Positions 1 to 5,776 of a stretch of DNA of 6,887 bases are shown here, piece by piece. The notes under the pieces are model-generated. The model was not told the origin of the DNA and ran no database searches. It saw nothing but the letters and a program-made list of their open reading frames with translations. How positions within the stretch are numbered: the first letter of the stretch is position 1; each line of letters starts with the position of its first letter. The position numbers and the translations under genes are program-made. Source of the DNA: Phycisphaerales bacterium (lineage in GTDB: Bacteria; Planctomycetota; Phycisphaerae; Phycisphaerales; SM1A02); contig VERO01000119.1 of the NCBI GenBank assembly GCA_018882625.1, positions 1 to 6,887 of the forward strand, given 5' to 3'.

Positions 1-1899
1 CGCCTGGAGCCTGCGCACAGCATCCTCGGTGACAGGATCGCCGACCAGGACGCACGTGCTCTGCGCGGTGCCGCGGCCCACGCGGCCCCGGAGCTGGTGG
101 AGCTGCGCGAGGCCGAACCGCTCCGCATGCTCGATCATCATGATGGTCGCCGCGGGCACATCGACGCCAACCTCGATGACCACGGTCGCGACGATGGCAT
201 CCAGCTCATGGGCGCTGAAGGCGCGCATGACCGCATCGCGCTCCTCGGGCCGCAGCCTTCCATGCACCTCGCCGATGCGGAGCCCCGAGAACGGACCGCG
301 CCGCAGCGACTCGGCGTGCGTGGCCACGTCCTTGAGCCCATGGTCGCCGTCCTCCACCGCCGGCACGACGACGTAAGCCTGCTCGCCCGCGTCGATGCGC
401 GCGCGCATGCGGCGGTAGGCGGCGGGCGCATCGGCGGGGGACACGACCTCGGTGGCCACTGCAGTCCGGCCCGGAAGCCTTCCTCGGATCTGGCTCACGT
501 CGAGGTCTCCGAAGAGCGTCAGCGCAAGCGTGCGCGGAATGGGCGTGGCCGTCATCACGAGCGTGTGCGGCAACGTGCGCACCTTCGCGCCACCCGAGGC
601 CTCGGCCTTCTCGCGCAGCGCGGCCCGCTGCTCCACGCCGAACCTGTGCTGCTCGTCGACCACAGCCACCGCGAGGCTGCGGAACGCCACGTCAGCCATC
701 AGGAGCGCATGCGTACCGACCGCCATGTCAAAGGCGCCCTCGGCAAGTCCCGCCTGCACCACCGCACGGTCTGCCGCGCCGAGGCTGCCGGAGAGGTACG
801 CGATCCGCACGCGGCTTCCGGCGAGCATCGACGACAGCACGCGGAAGTGCTGCTCGGCGAGGATCTCCGTGGGCGCCACCAGCGCAGCCTGGTGCCCATG
901 CGCCACAGCCACCAGCATCGCGTATGCGGCGACTGCCGTCTTTCCCGATCCCACGTCGCCCTGCAGCAGCCGGTTCATCGGCATCTGGGTGGCGAGGTCC
1001 GACGCGATCTCGGCGCACACCGCAGACTGGTCGGCCGTCAGCGTGAAGGGCAGTCGCGCACGGATCGCCTGGTCGATCTGGGGAGTCACCGGCAACGCGG
1101 TGGCGCGCATCGTGTGCCTGACCTGCCAGCGTCGGAGCATCGCCGCGAGCTGAAGGTGCAGCAGCTCGTCGAACGCCAGGCGCCTCCGACCTTGGGTGGC
1201 CGACTCGAGATCCTGCGGGGCGTGCACCAGCCGATAGGCGTCGGCCAGCGCGGGAAGCCCCAGATTCGCCGTGATCTCGCGCCGCACAGGGTCATCGATG
1301 CCGGCGAGCGCCCGAGGCAGGCAATCCGACACGATCCGCTCGATGCGCCAGCTCGGGACATCCTCGGATGCGCGGTAGACCGGACGCAGGCGAGCTTCGG
1401 CGCTGGCGGGGGGCCGTGCCGGCTGCTCGGGCTCCCACCGCGGGTTGACCATCTCGAGGTAGGGACCGCGGGCCTTCACCCGCCCATGCGCAATGCCGCG
1501 CATGCCGGGGTGGATCTTGCGCGCCATCCACGTGGCGTTGAACCACACGAGCCTCACGGTCATGTCGCCGCACTCGAGGGTCGCCTCGCTGCGCGGACGC
1601 CGCGCGCCCGGGATGTGCCTGATCGCGCGCACCTCGCCGCGCATGCTGCGCACCGTCCGCTCCGCGTCGGGTACCTCCGCGAGCTCGCGCGCCGCCTCTT
1701 CAGGGCTCTGCTCGCCGGCCTCCGCCTCGTACCTGATCGGCACGTGCTTGAGGGCATCGGCCACAGTCCTGAGCCCGATGCGCGACAGCTGCCGCGCGAG
1801 GTTGGCCCCGACTCCGGGAAGGTCGGTCAACGGCGACCTGAGGTGGATCGAACCGGCACCGGCATCGGGCGCTGCGCTCACGCGCCTTACGATACGCAC
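1..1899 (-). CDS. recG: ATP-dependent DNA helicase RecG (3' end beyond the window)
   Basis: RecG is a superfamily 2 double-strand DNA translocase that regresses stalled forks and branch-migrates Holliday junctions and R/D-loops. I translated the minus strand codon by codon from 1899 to 1 and met no stop. Counting from the GTG at 1899, there is a helix-hairpin element (LTDLPGVGANLARQL, near 24-38), the OB-fold wedge domain (~85-155), Walker A GDVGSGKT (314-321), the RecG-type DEQH box (415-418, VDEQHRFGVEQR), TATPIPRTLAL (from 450), VIEVGVDVP (574-582) and QLRGRVGRG (602-610). The reading ends at VTEDAVRRLQA, so roughly 90 C-terminal residues of the ~690 usual for the family lie off the left edge. 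The start is uncertain. GTG at 1899 has a weak AAGGGG 11 nt upstream. GTG at 1881 (six codons shorter) has an AAGG only 3 nt upstream. No ATG lies in frame before the wedge domain. The gene is divergent from xseA, with which it shares no spacer. Confidence 0.96.
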   Translation of the reverse strand, partial: MRIVRRVSAAPDAGAGSIHLRSPLTDLPGVGANLARQLSRIGLRTVADALKHVPIRYEAEAGEQSPEEAARELAEVPDAERTVRSMRGEVRAIRHIPGARRPRSEATLECGDMTVRLVWFNATWMARKIHPGMRGIAHGRVKARGPYLEMVNPRWEPEQPARPPASAEARLRPVYRASEDVPSWRIERIVSDCLPRALAGIDDPVRREITANLGLPALADAYRLVHAPQDLESATQGRRRLAFDELLHLQLAAMLRRWQVRHTMRATALPVTPQIDQAIRARLPFTLTADQSAVCAEIASDLATQMPMNRLLQGDVGSGKTAVAAYAMLVAVAHGHQAALVAPTEILAEQHFRVLSSMLAGSRVRIAYLSGSLGAADRAVVQAGLAEGAFDMAVGTHALLMADVAFRSLAVAVVDEQHRFGVEQRAALREKAEASGGAKVRTLPHTLVMTATPIPRTLALTLFGDLDVSQIRGRLPGRTAVATEVVSPADAPAAYRRMRARIDAGEQAYVVVPAVEDGDHGLKDVATHAESLRRGPFSGLRIGEVHGRLRPEERDAVMRAFSAHELDAIVATVVIEVGVDVPAATIMMIEHAERFGLAQLHQLRGRVGRGTAQSTCVLVGDPVTEDAVRRLQA

Positions 1900-3405
1900 G
1901 TGGCTCGACGCCCCTTCGATCCTGCCGCGGCGCTCGGGGGACTCTTCGATGAGCCCCGCGATGCGCCTCGCGAGGCTTCGGCACCGGACCCTCGATCGCC
2001 GGCTGCGCAGGGCGACGGGTCGGTGCGCACCTACTCGGTGACCGAGGTGTCCATGCGGATCCTTCAGGCCCTCGAGCGCAACCTCGACAGGGTGCGGGTG
2101 CGCGGCGAGGTGCTGAACTTCCGCGAGGTCAACCGCAACTGGTACTTCTCGCTCAAGGACAGCGAGTCGCGCCTCGACGGCATCATGCTCCGCATGGACC
2201 AGCGGGGAACCGAGCCGCCATGCGACGGCACGGAGGTCATCGTCGAGGGACGCATCACGCACTTCGCCAAGCAGGGCCGCACGCAGATCCGCGGCGAGTC
2301 CATGGTGCCGGTGGGCGCCGGCGACCTTGACGCGCGCATGCGTGCGCTGCATGCGGAGCTCGCCGCGCGAGGCCTGCTCGATCCCGCACGCAAGCGCACC
2401 CCGCCGCGCATCCCAAGATCCGTGATCGTGATCACGAGCCGCGGGAGCGCAGCCGAGGCTGACGTCGGCCATGCGCTCGCGACCCGGGCACCCGGCGCGC
2501 GGGTGACCTACGTCGATGCGCGAGTGCAGGGCGAGATGGCCGTCCGCCAGCTGTGCGATGCGCTCGCGGCCGCATCCGCCGCCGGTGCGCGAGGGGATGC
2601 GGACGTGGTCCTGCTCGTGCGCGGAGGCGGCTCCAAGGAGGACCTGTGGAGCTTCAACGAGCGTGCGGTCGCGGAGGCGATCCTGGCATGCTCGATTCCC
2701 GTGATCACCGGTGTGGGCCACGAGATCGACGTGACGATCGCCGATGCGGTGGCGGACCGCAGCTCGCCGACGCCCTCACGCGCGGCGACAGACCATTTCG
2801 CGTCGTCGGAGGAACTGCGCGACGAGGTCGACCACCTCGCCCTGCGCCTGCGCGAGAGCGCCCGCGCGCGCGTCACCGACCTTCAGAGGTCGCTCCACCT
2901 GATGTCGAGGCACCCCGGCCTCGAGCGCCCGGTCGGCGCCGTCATGCTGCGCCGTGGGGAGGTGGACCGCCGCGCGGCGTCGCTCGTGCAGGCGGCGCGC
3001 GCACTGGTGGCGCGGCATGCGGACCGCATGGCGCGCGCGCGCCTGTCGCTCGAGTCGCGCCATCCCCGGGCTCAGGTGTCGCGCAGGATGGTGCAGGTCA
3101 ACGCCCTCGTGCAGGCGCTCAGCCGCGCGCATGCCTCGCGGACTGCCGCCGCGGCGGCTCGCATCGGCGCGCTGGCGTCGCAGCTCGAGTCGGTCGGGCC
3201 TGCCCGGGTGCTCGCGCGCGGCTACTCCATCACCGTCGGTCCCGATGGCATGCCGGTCCGCGACTCCTCCGCGCTGGCGCCGGGCGATGCGCTCCGCAGC
3301 ATCTTCGCCCGCGGTTCCGTGCGCAGCGCCGTGGAGGCGGTGGAGCTGCCGGAGCGCGACGCTGGGGCCGCCGACGATCGCGGCGCGGTGCAGAACCCTC
3401 ACTAG
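1900..3405 (+). CDS. xseA: Exodeoxyribonuclease VII large subunit
   Basis: Catalytic subunit of exonuclease VII, which degrades single-stranded DNA from both ends in mismatch repair and related pathways. From GTG at 1900 it is 501 aa, somewhat longer than the 400-460 usual, mostly through a ~40-residue low-complexity leader. An N-terminal OB-fold (~43-140; YSVTEV, then WYFSLKD) precedes the nuclease domain. ITSRGSAAEAD places D188 where E. coli has catalytic D155. RGGGSKEDLWSFNE (R241) and GVGHEIDVTIAD (H274, D277) match E. coli R205, H238 and D241 as I recall them. A helical, Arg/Ala-rich stretch (~303-430) is the presumed coiled region for XseB, and LARGYSITVGPDG (438-450) is the usual C-terminal element. 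The start is not certain. ATG at 2053 would cut off the conserved YSVTEV strand, so I reject it. GTG at 2023 is possible. GTG at 1900 keeps an RPFDP leader that I associate with Phycisphaerae XseA. No Shine-Dalgarno is visible, so a leaderless message is plausible. Confidence 0.96.
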   Translation: MARRPFDPAAALGGLFDEPRDAPREASAPDPRSPAAQGDGSVRTYSVTEVSMRILQALERNLDRVRVRGEVLNFREVNRNWYFSLKDSESRLDGIMLRMDQRGTEPPCDGTEVIVEGRITHFAKQGRTQIRGESMVPVGAGDLDARMRALHAELAARGLLDPARKRTPPRIPRSVIVITSRGSAAEADVGHALATRAPGARVTYVDARVQGEMAVRQLCDALAAASAAGARGDADVVLLVRGGGSKEDLWSFNERAVAEAILACSIPVITGVGHEIDVTIADAVADRSSPTPSRAATDHFASSEELRDEVDHLALRLRESARARVTDLQRSLHLMSRHPGLERPVGAVMLRRGEVDRRAASLVQAARALVARHADRMARARLSLESRHPRAQVSRRMVQVNALVQALSRAHASRTAAAAARIGALASQLESVGPARVLARGYSITVGPDGMPVRDSSALAPGDALRSIFARGSVRSAVEAVELPERDAGAADDRGAVQNPH

Positions 3406-3407
3406 GA
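3404..3407 (+). promoter_or_regulatory. Ribosome binding site of xseB, overlapping the xseA stop
   Basis: AGGA sits 7 nt before the xseB ATG and shares its first two bases with the TAG stop of xseA. This fits translational coupling of the two exonuclease VII subunits and supports the ATG at 3415 as the start. Confidence 0.7.
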
Positions 3408-3414
3408 TGCCTGC

Positions 3415-3702
3415 ATGAGCCCCGCGAACCCGCGCCACGCATCGGCCAATCCCCCGAAGGACGCGAAGGCATCGCATCCCGATGCCGAGACGATGGGATT
3501 CGAGGACGCGGTGGCCGAGCTGGAGTCGATCATCGAGCGCATCGACGCTGGCGAGGTTGGTCTCGAGGCAAGCCTTGACGCGTACCGCCGCGGCGCGGCG
3601 CTCGTTCGCCGCTGCCGGGCGATCCTCGACTCCGCGCAGCAGGAGATCGAGCGGATCTCCGCTGCCGACCTCGCGGCGCGCGGCGCCGACGGGAACAGCT
3701 GA
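3415..3702 (+). CDS. xseB: Exodeoxyribonuclease VII small subunit
   Basis: Small subunit of exonuclease VII; several copies bind the helical arm of XseA and are needed for activity. The 95-aa product carries the family pattern: GFEDAVAELESIIERID (28-44), then GEVGLEASLDAYRRGAAL (46-63) and a second helix LVRRCRAILDSAQQEIERI (63-81). Together these make the two-helix hairpin of the family. The first ~26 residues are a Pro/Lys/Ala-rich extension, since E. coli XseB is 80 aa and starts close to the domain. The gene begins 9 nt after the xseA stop with an AGGA ribosome site, the classical xseA-xseB order, so the subunits are almost certainly made from one message. Confidence 0.95.
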   Translation: MSPANPRHASANPPKDAKASHPDAETMGFEDAVAELESIIERIDAGEVGLEASLDAYRRGAALVRRCRAILDSAQQEIERISAADLAARGADGNS

Positions 3703-3710
3703 ACCTCCCG

Positions 3711-4967
3711 ATGGATGCGCTCCCGCCGGCAGTGCTGATCGCGCTCCCGTACGCGATCAACGCGCTCTTCCTCTTCGCGCTTGGCGCGTGCGTGGGGAGC
3801 TTCGTCAATGTGGTGGCGATCCGGCTGCCGTCAGGGATGGGACTCGCGCAGCCTCCAAGCCGGTGCCCGGTGTGCGGGCGGAGGCTGCGCTGGCACGAGA
3901 ACATCCCCGTCCTGGGATGGTTTCTGGTGCGCGGGCGCTGCAGGTCATGCGGAACCAGGGTCAGCCCCGCGTACGCGGCCGTCGAGCTGCTGATGGGCGC
4001 CATGTTCGCTGGCCTGTACCTGCTCCTCTTCGCGGTGGACCCGACGGGCCGGTGGGGCGGCGCATGGCCGCAGTGGTTCCAGTCGACGGGGTTCATGGCG
4101 TCGATGCCGGCGTTCGCGGCGGTGTGCGCGCTGGTCGCGGCGCTCGTGGCAGCGACGCTCAGCGACCTGCGGACCTACCTGATCCCGATCCAGGTCACGG
4201 CGTGGCCCACGGCGATCGGCTGCGTCGCATGGTCATGGCAGGCCACACTTGGCCCGTCCTCTGCGCCGGCATACGCGCTGTGGCGGGAGCGGTGGCCGCT
4301 GCCGCTTCCAGACTGGACGCTGGCCGGACTCGCCATCGGTGCGGCTGCCGGACTGATCATCTCAAACGTCCTGCTCCGGCTCGGCAGGATCCTCCCGAGC
4401 TTCCACGACTACCACGAGTACCAGAAGGACGACTCCCCATTCGCCGACTACCCGCACGCGCGGCGCGAGATCTGGCGCGAAGTCCGCTTCGTGCTGCCCG
4501 CGGCAGTCGCGGGTGCCGTGGGTGCGGCGATCGCGCACTGGACCGCGACCCGCGCTGGGGGAACGGCTCCGGTTCCGCCTCTTCCGGTCGCCGCGCTCGC
4601 GGCGTCGCTGCTGGGCTACCTCATCGGCGCGGGGCTGGTGTGGGTGGTGCGCGTGCTGGGAACGCTTGCCAAGGGCGTCGAGGCCATGGGCATGGGCGAC
4701 GTGCACCTCATGGGCGCCGCCGGTGCCGTCCTCGGATGGATCGACCCGACGGTGGCGTTCTTCGTGGCACCCTTCATCGGCCTCGGATGGATCGCGATCA
4801 CCGCCGCGGCAGGGCGCATGCGGGGAGGAGGTCGCCGCGAGATCCCGTACGGGCCCCACCTGGCGATCGCGGTGCTGGCCGTGGTTCTGCTGCGGCCGGC
4901 GGTCACCGATGCGGGGAGGCTGCTCTTCCCGGCCTGGTTCGAGCAACCCGCCGGCAGCGCGGGGTGA
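3711..4967 (+). CDS. pilD: Prepilin peptidase / N-methyltransferase (A24 family, PilD/GspO type) with a large internal insertion
   Basis: Inner-membrane aspartyl protease that cleaves the leader of type IV pilins or type II pseudopilins and usually N-methylates the new first residue. The 418-aa product opens with a membrane helix and GACVGSFVNVVAIRLP (25-40). A zinc-type cysteine set follows, CPVC (52/55) and CRSC (77/80), with the HENIPVLGWF block between (62-71), as in the DiS_P_DiS domain. The catalytic aspartates are D152 (SDLRTYLIP) and D330 (EAMGMGDVHLMGAAGA). REIPYGPHLAIA (376-387) is the usual end. The aspartates are ~178 residues apart, against ~64 in Pseudomonas PilD, because of an insertion of membrane segments and a charged loop (about 231-258, rich in H, D and Y). 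I recall this enlarged form from planctomycetes. The gene lies 8 nt after xseB, probably in the same operon. No good Shine-Dalgarno precedes the ATG. No pilin or secretion gene is in view. Confidence 0.94.
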   Translation: MDALPPAVLIALPYAINALFLFALGACVGSFVNVVAIRLPSGMGLAQPPSRCPVCGRRLRWHENIPVLGWFLVRGRCRSCGTRVSPAYAAVELLMGAMFAGLYLLLFAVDPTGRWGGAWPQWFQSTGFMASMPAFAAVCALVAALVAATLSDLRTYLIPIQVTAWPTAIGCVAWSWQATLGPSSAPAYALWRERWPLPLPDWTLAGLAIGAAAGLIISNVLLRLGRILPSFHDYHEYQKDDSPFADYPHARREIWREVRFVLPAAVAGAVGAAIAHWTATRAGGTAPVPPLPVAALAASLLGYLIGAGLVWVVRVLGTLAKGVEAMGMGDVHLMGAAGAVLGWIDPTVAFFVAPFIGLGWIAITAAAGRMRGGGRREIPYGPHLAIAVLAVVLLRPAVTDAGRLLFPAWFEQPAGSAG

Positions 4968-5017
4968 CCTGCGCCACGGCCTAGGGCCCATTCCGCGGCA
5001 CCGTGCCCCAGTTGCCC

Positions 5018-5046
5018 TTGACGCCGCAGTCGCGCGATGCTGTGAT
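5018..5046 (+). promoter_or_regulatory. Sigma70-type promoter candidate for the OmpA-domain lipoprotein gene
   Basis: TTGACG (5018-5023, five of six matches to TTGACA) is followed after exactly 17 nt by TGTGAT (5041-5046, four of six matches to TATAAT). A TGn extension (5038-5040) directly precedes the -10. Transcription would start near 5053, giving a ~37-nt leader before the ATG at 5090. The motif geometry is seen directly; promoter activity is inferred, and in such a GC-rich genome the housekeeping consensus may differ. Confidence 0.5.
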
Positions 5047-5056
5047 GCGCGGCATC
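5036..5056. repeat. GATGC repeat cluster over the -10 region (possible operator)
   Basis: The pentamer GATGC occurs at 5036-5040 and again at 5044-5048, then in inverted form as GCATC at 5052-5056. The last two form a perfect inverted repeat GATGC-gcg-GCATC centred at 5050. It overlaps the predicted -10 and start site, where a repressor would bind. There is no direct evidence of binding, and chance is a real alternative for repeats of five bases. Confidence 0.3.
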
Positions 5057-5074
5057 GAACGCCAACTCCACGAG

Positions 5075-5080
5075 AAAGGA
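5075..5080 (+). promoter_or_regulatory. Ribosome binding site deciding the lipoprotein start
   Basis: AAAGGA lies 9 nt before the ATG at 5090. It decides that start over the in-frame GTG at 5003, which would add 29 residues in front of the signal peptide and lies upstream of the candidate promoter. Confidence 0.7.
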
Positions 5081-5089
5081 CTCTCACCC

Positions 5090-5758
5090 ATGCGCCACGC
5101 TCGAATCACGGGATGGACTTCCTGTGCCCTCGCACTCCTCGCCTCCACGCTCGTCGGCTGCGACAGCGCCAAGCAGCAGAACGACACGCTCCTGCGCGAG
5201 AACGAGTCGCTGAAGGCGCAGCTTGACGACCGCAACGCTGCGCTCGAGCGCGCCGACCAGGAACGGCAGGATGCGATCGCGCGTGCTGCCGATGCCGAGT
5301 CGAAGCTTCAGGCCGCGCAGGCCGCCGGATCCGGGCCGGCAGCGTCGTCGTCGGCTCCTGACACGAGCGCGTTTGCCGGCATCGAGGGCGTGACCGCCAC
5401 CGCGAAGGGCAACGACGTGCACGTGACGATCGAGGGCGACGTGCTGTTCGACTCGGGCCGCGACGAGCTCAAGGCTGCGGCCAAGAAGAGCCTTGACAAG
5501 ATTGCGGCGATCATCAAGCAGCAGCACCCCAACGCCGAGATCCGCGTCGCCGGATTCACCGACACCGACCCGATCAAGTTCTCGAAGTTCAAGAGCAACT
5601 ATCACCTTGGCTTCGACCGCGCCTTCTCGGTGCGCGAGTACCTCGTCTCGAAGGGACTCGACAGCAAGCGCGTGTCGCTGTCGTCCTACGGTCCGGACAT
5701 GCCGCTGGCGACCAAGGCCAAGTCACGGCGCGTCGAGGTGATTGTGGTCGGCAGCTGA
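5090..5758 (+). CDS. OmpA-domain peptidoglycan-binding lipoprotein with coiled-coil spacer
   Basis: A 222-aa lipoprotein likely to tether a membrane to peptidoglycan. It has a lipoprotein signal peptide (positive MRHAR, hydrophobic core 11-20) ending in lipobox LVGC with lipidated C24. A heptad-rich helix follows (about 28-78, LLRENESLKAQLDDRNAALE), probably a coiled coil. After a Ser/Ala/Pro linker (79-93) comes the OmpA C-terminal fold (about 100-222): VLFDSGRDELK (118-128), then AGFTDTDPIKFSKFKSNY (154-171) and FDRAFSVREYLVSKGL (175-190), ending KSRRVEVIVV. By the usual alignment D158 and R177 are the diaminopimelate-binding Asp and Arg, so the binding site looks intact. It resembles Pal in architecture but has a longer helical spacer, and no Tol genes are nearby, so I give no symbol. 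Residue +2 after the lipidated Cys is Asp, an inner-membrane retention signal in E. coli; whether this holds here is unknown. It appears to be a single-gene transcript. Confidence 0.92.
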   Translation: MRHARITGWTSCALALLASTLVGCDSAKQQNDTLLRENESLKAQLDDRNAALERADQERQDAIARAADAESKLQAAQAAGSGPAASSSAPDTSAFAGIEGVTATAKGNDVHVTIEGDVLFDSGRDELKAAAKKSLDKIAAIIKQQHPNAEIRVAGFTDTDPIKFSKFKSNYHLGFDRAFSVREYLVSKGLDSKRVSLSSYGPDMPLATKAKSRRVEVIVVGS

Positions 5759-5776
5759 GGCGTCCGACCGCCTCAG
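5755..5776. terminator. Palindrome between convergent genes, candidate bidirectional terminator
   Basis: CTGAGGCG (5755-5762) and CGCCTCAG (5769-5776) form a perfect 8-bp GC-rich stem with a 6-nt loop. The TGA of the lipoprotein gene lies in the left arm and the TGA of mlaD (read as TCA on the plus strand) in the right arm. Neither side has a clear T-run, so it is a weak or factor-assisted terminator at best. Its place exactly between convergent genes supports the call. Confidence 0.55.

Larger units (their letters stand above)
4968..5089. other. Intergenic region with promoter and small inverted repeats
   Basis: This is the only non-coding stretch of any size in the window (122 nt). It separates the xseA-xseB-pilD run from the lipoprotein gene. 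It contains GGGCCC (4984-4989), an 11-bp odd palindrome GGCACcGTGCC (4997-5007), the promoter candidate at 5018-5046 and the repeat cluster at 5036-5056. I see no hairpin followed by a T-run, so the upstream operon has no evident intrinsic terminator here. Confidence 0.6.

Noticed and set aside
97..1899. N-terminal half of a 1102-aa plus-strand open frame
   Set aside because: It is the complement of recG in the same codon register, has shadow-like composition, and XseA homology begins only near 2020.
2776..3477. 233-aa minus-strand frame antisense to xseA
   Set aside because: No motif, His/Arg/Ala-rich composition, and opposite to a well-supported gene.
2553..3578. 341-aa plus-strand frame inside xseA and xseB
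   Set aside because: Arg/Gly/Ala-rich composition and full overlap with the catalytic part of XseA; no recognisable domain.
3482..4984. 500-aa plus-strand frame overlapping xseB and pilD
   Set aside because: It is Arg/Gly/Ala-rich without motifs and lies out of frame with two genes whose motifs are clear; a typical high-GC shadow.
4984..5010. Possible rho-independent terminator after pilD
   Set aside because: There are short GC palindromes but no stem of useful length followed by a T-run.
4362..5087. 241-aa minus-strand frame antisense to pilD
   Set aside because: It mirrors the membrane segments of the peptidase as an Arg/His-rich peptide and has no domain or convincing start.
5003..5089. 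GTG start giving a 251-aa OmpA lipoprotein
   Set aside because: It would bury the signal peptide 29 residues inside the protein and lies upstream of the candidate promoter; ATG 5090 has a good ribosome site.
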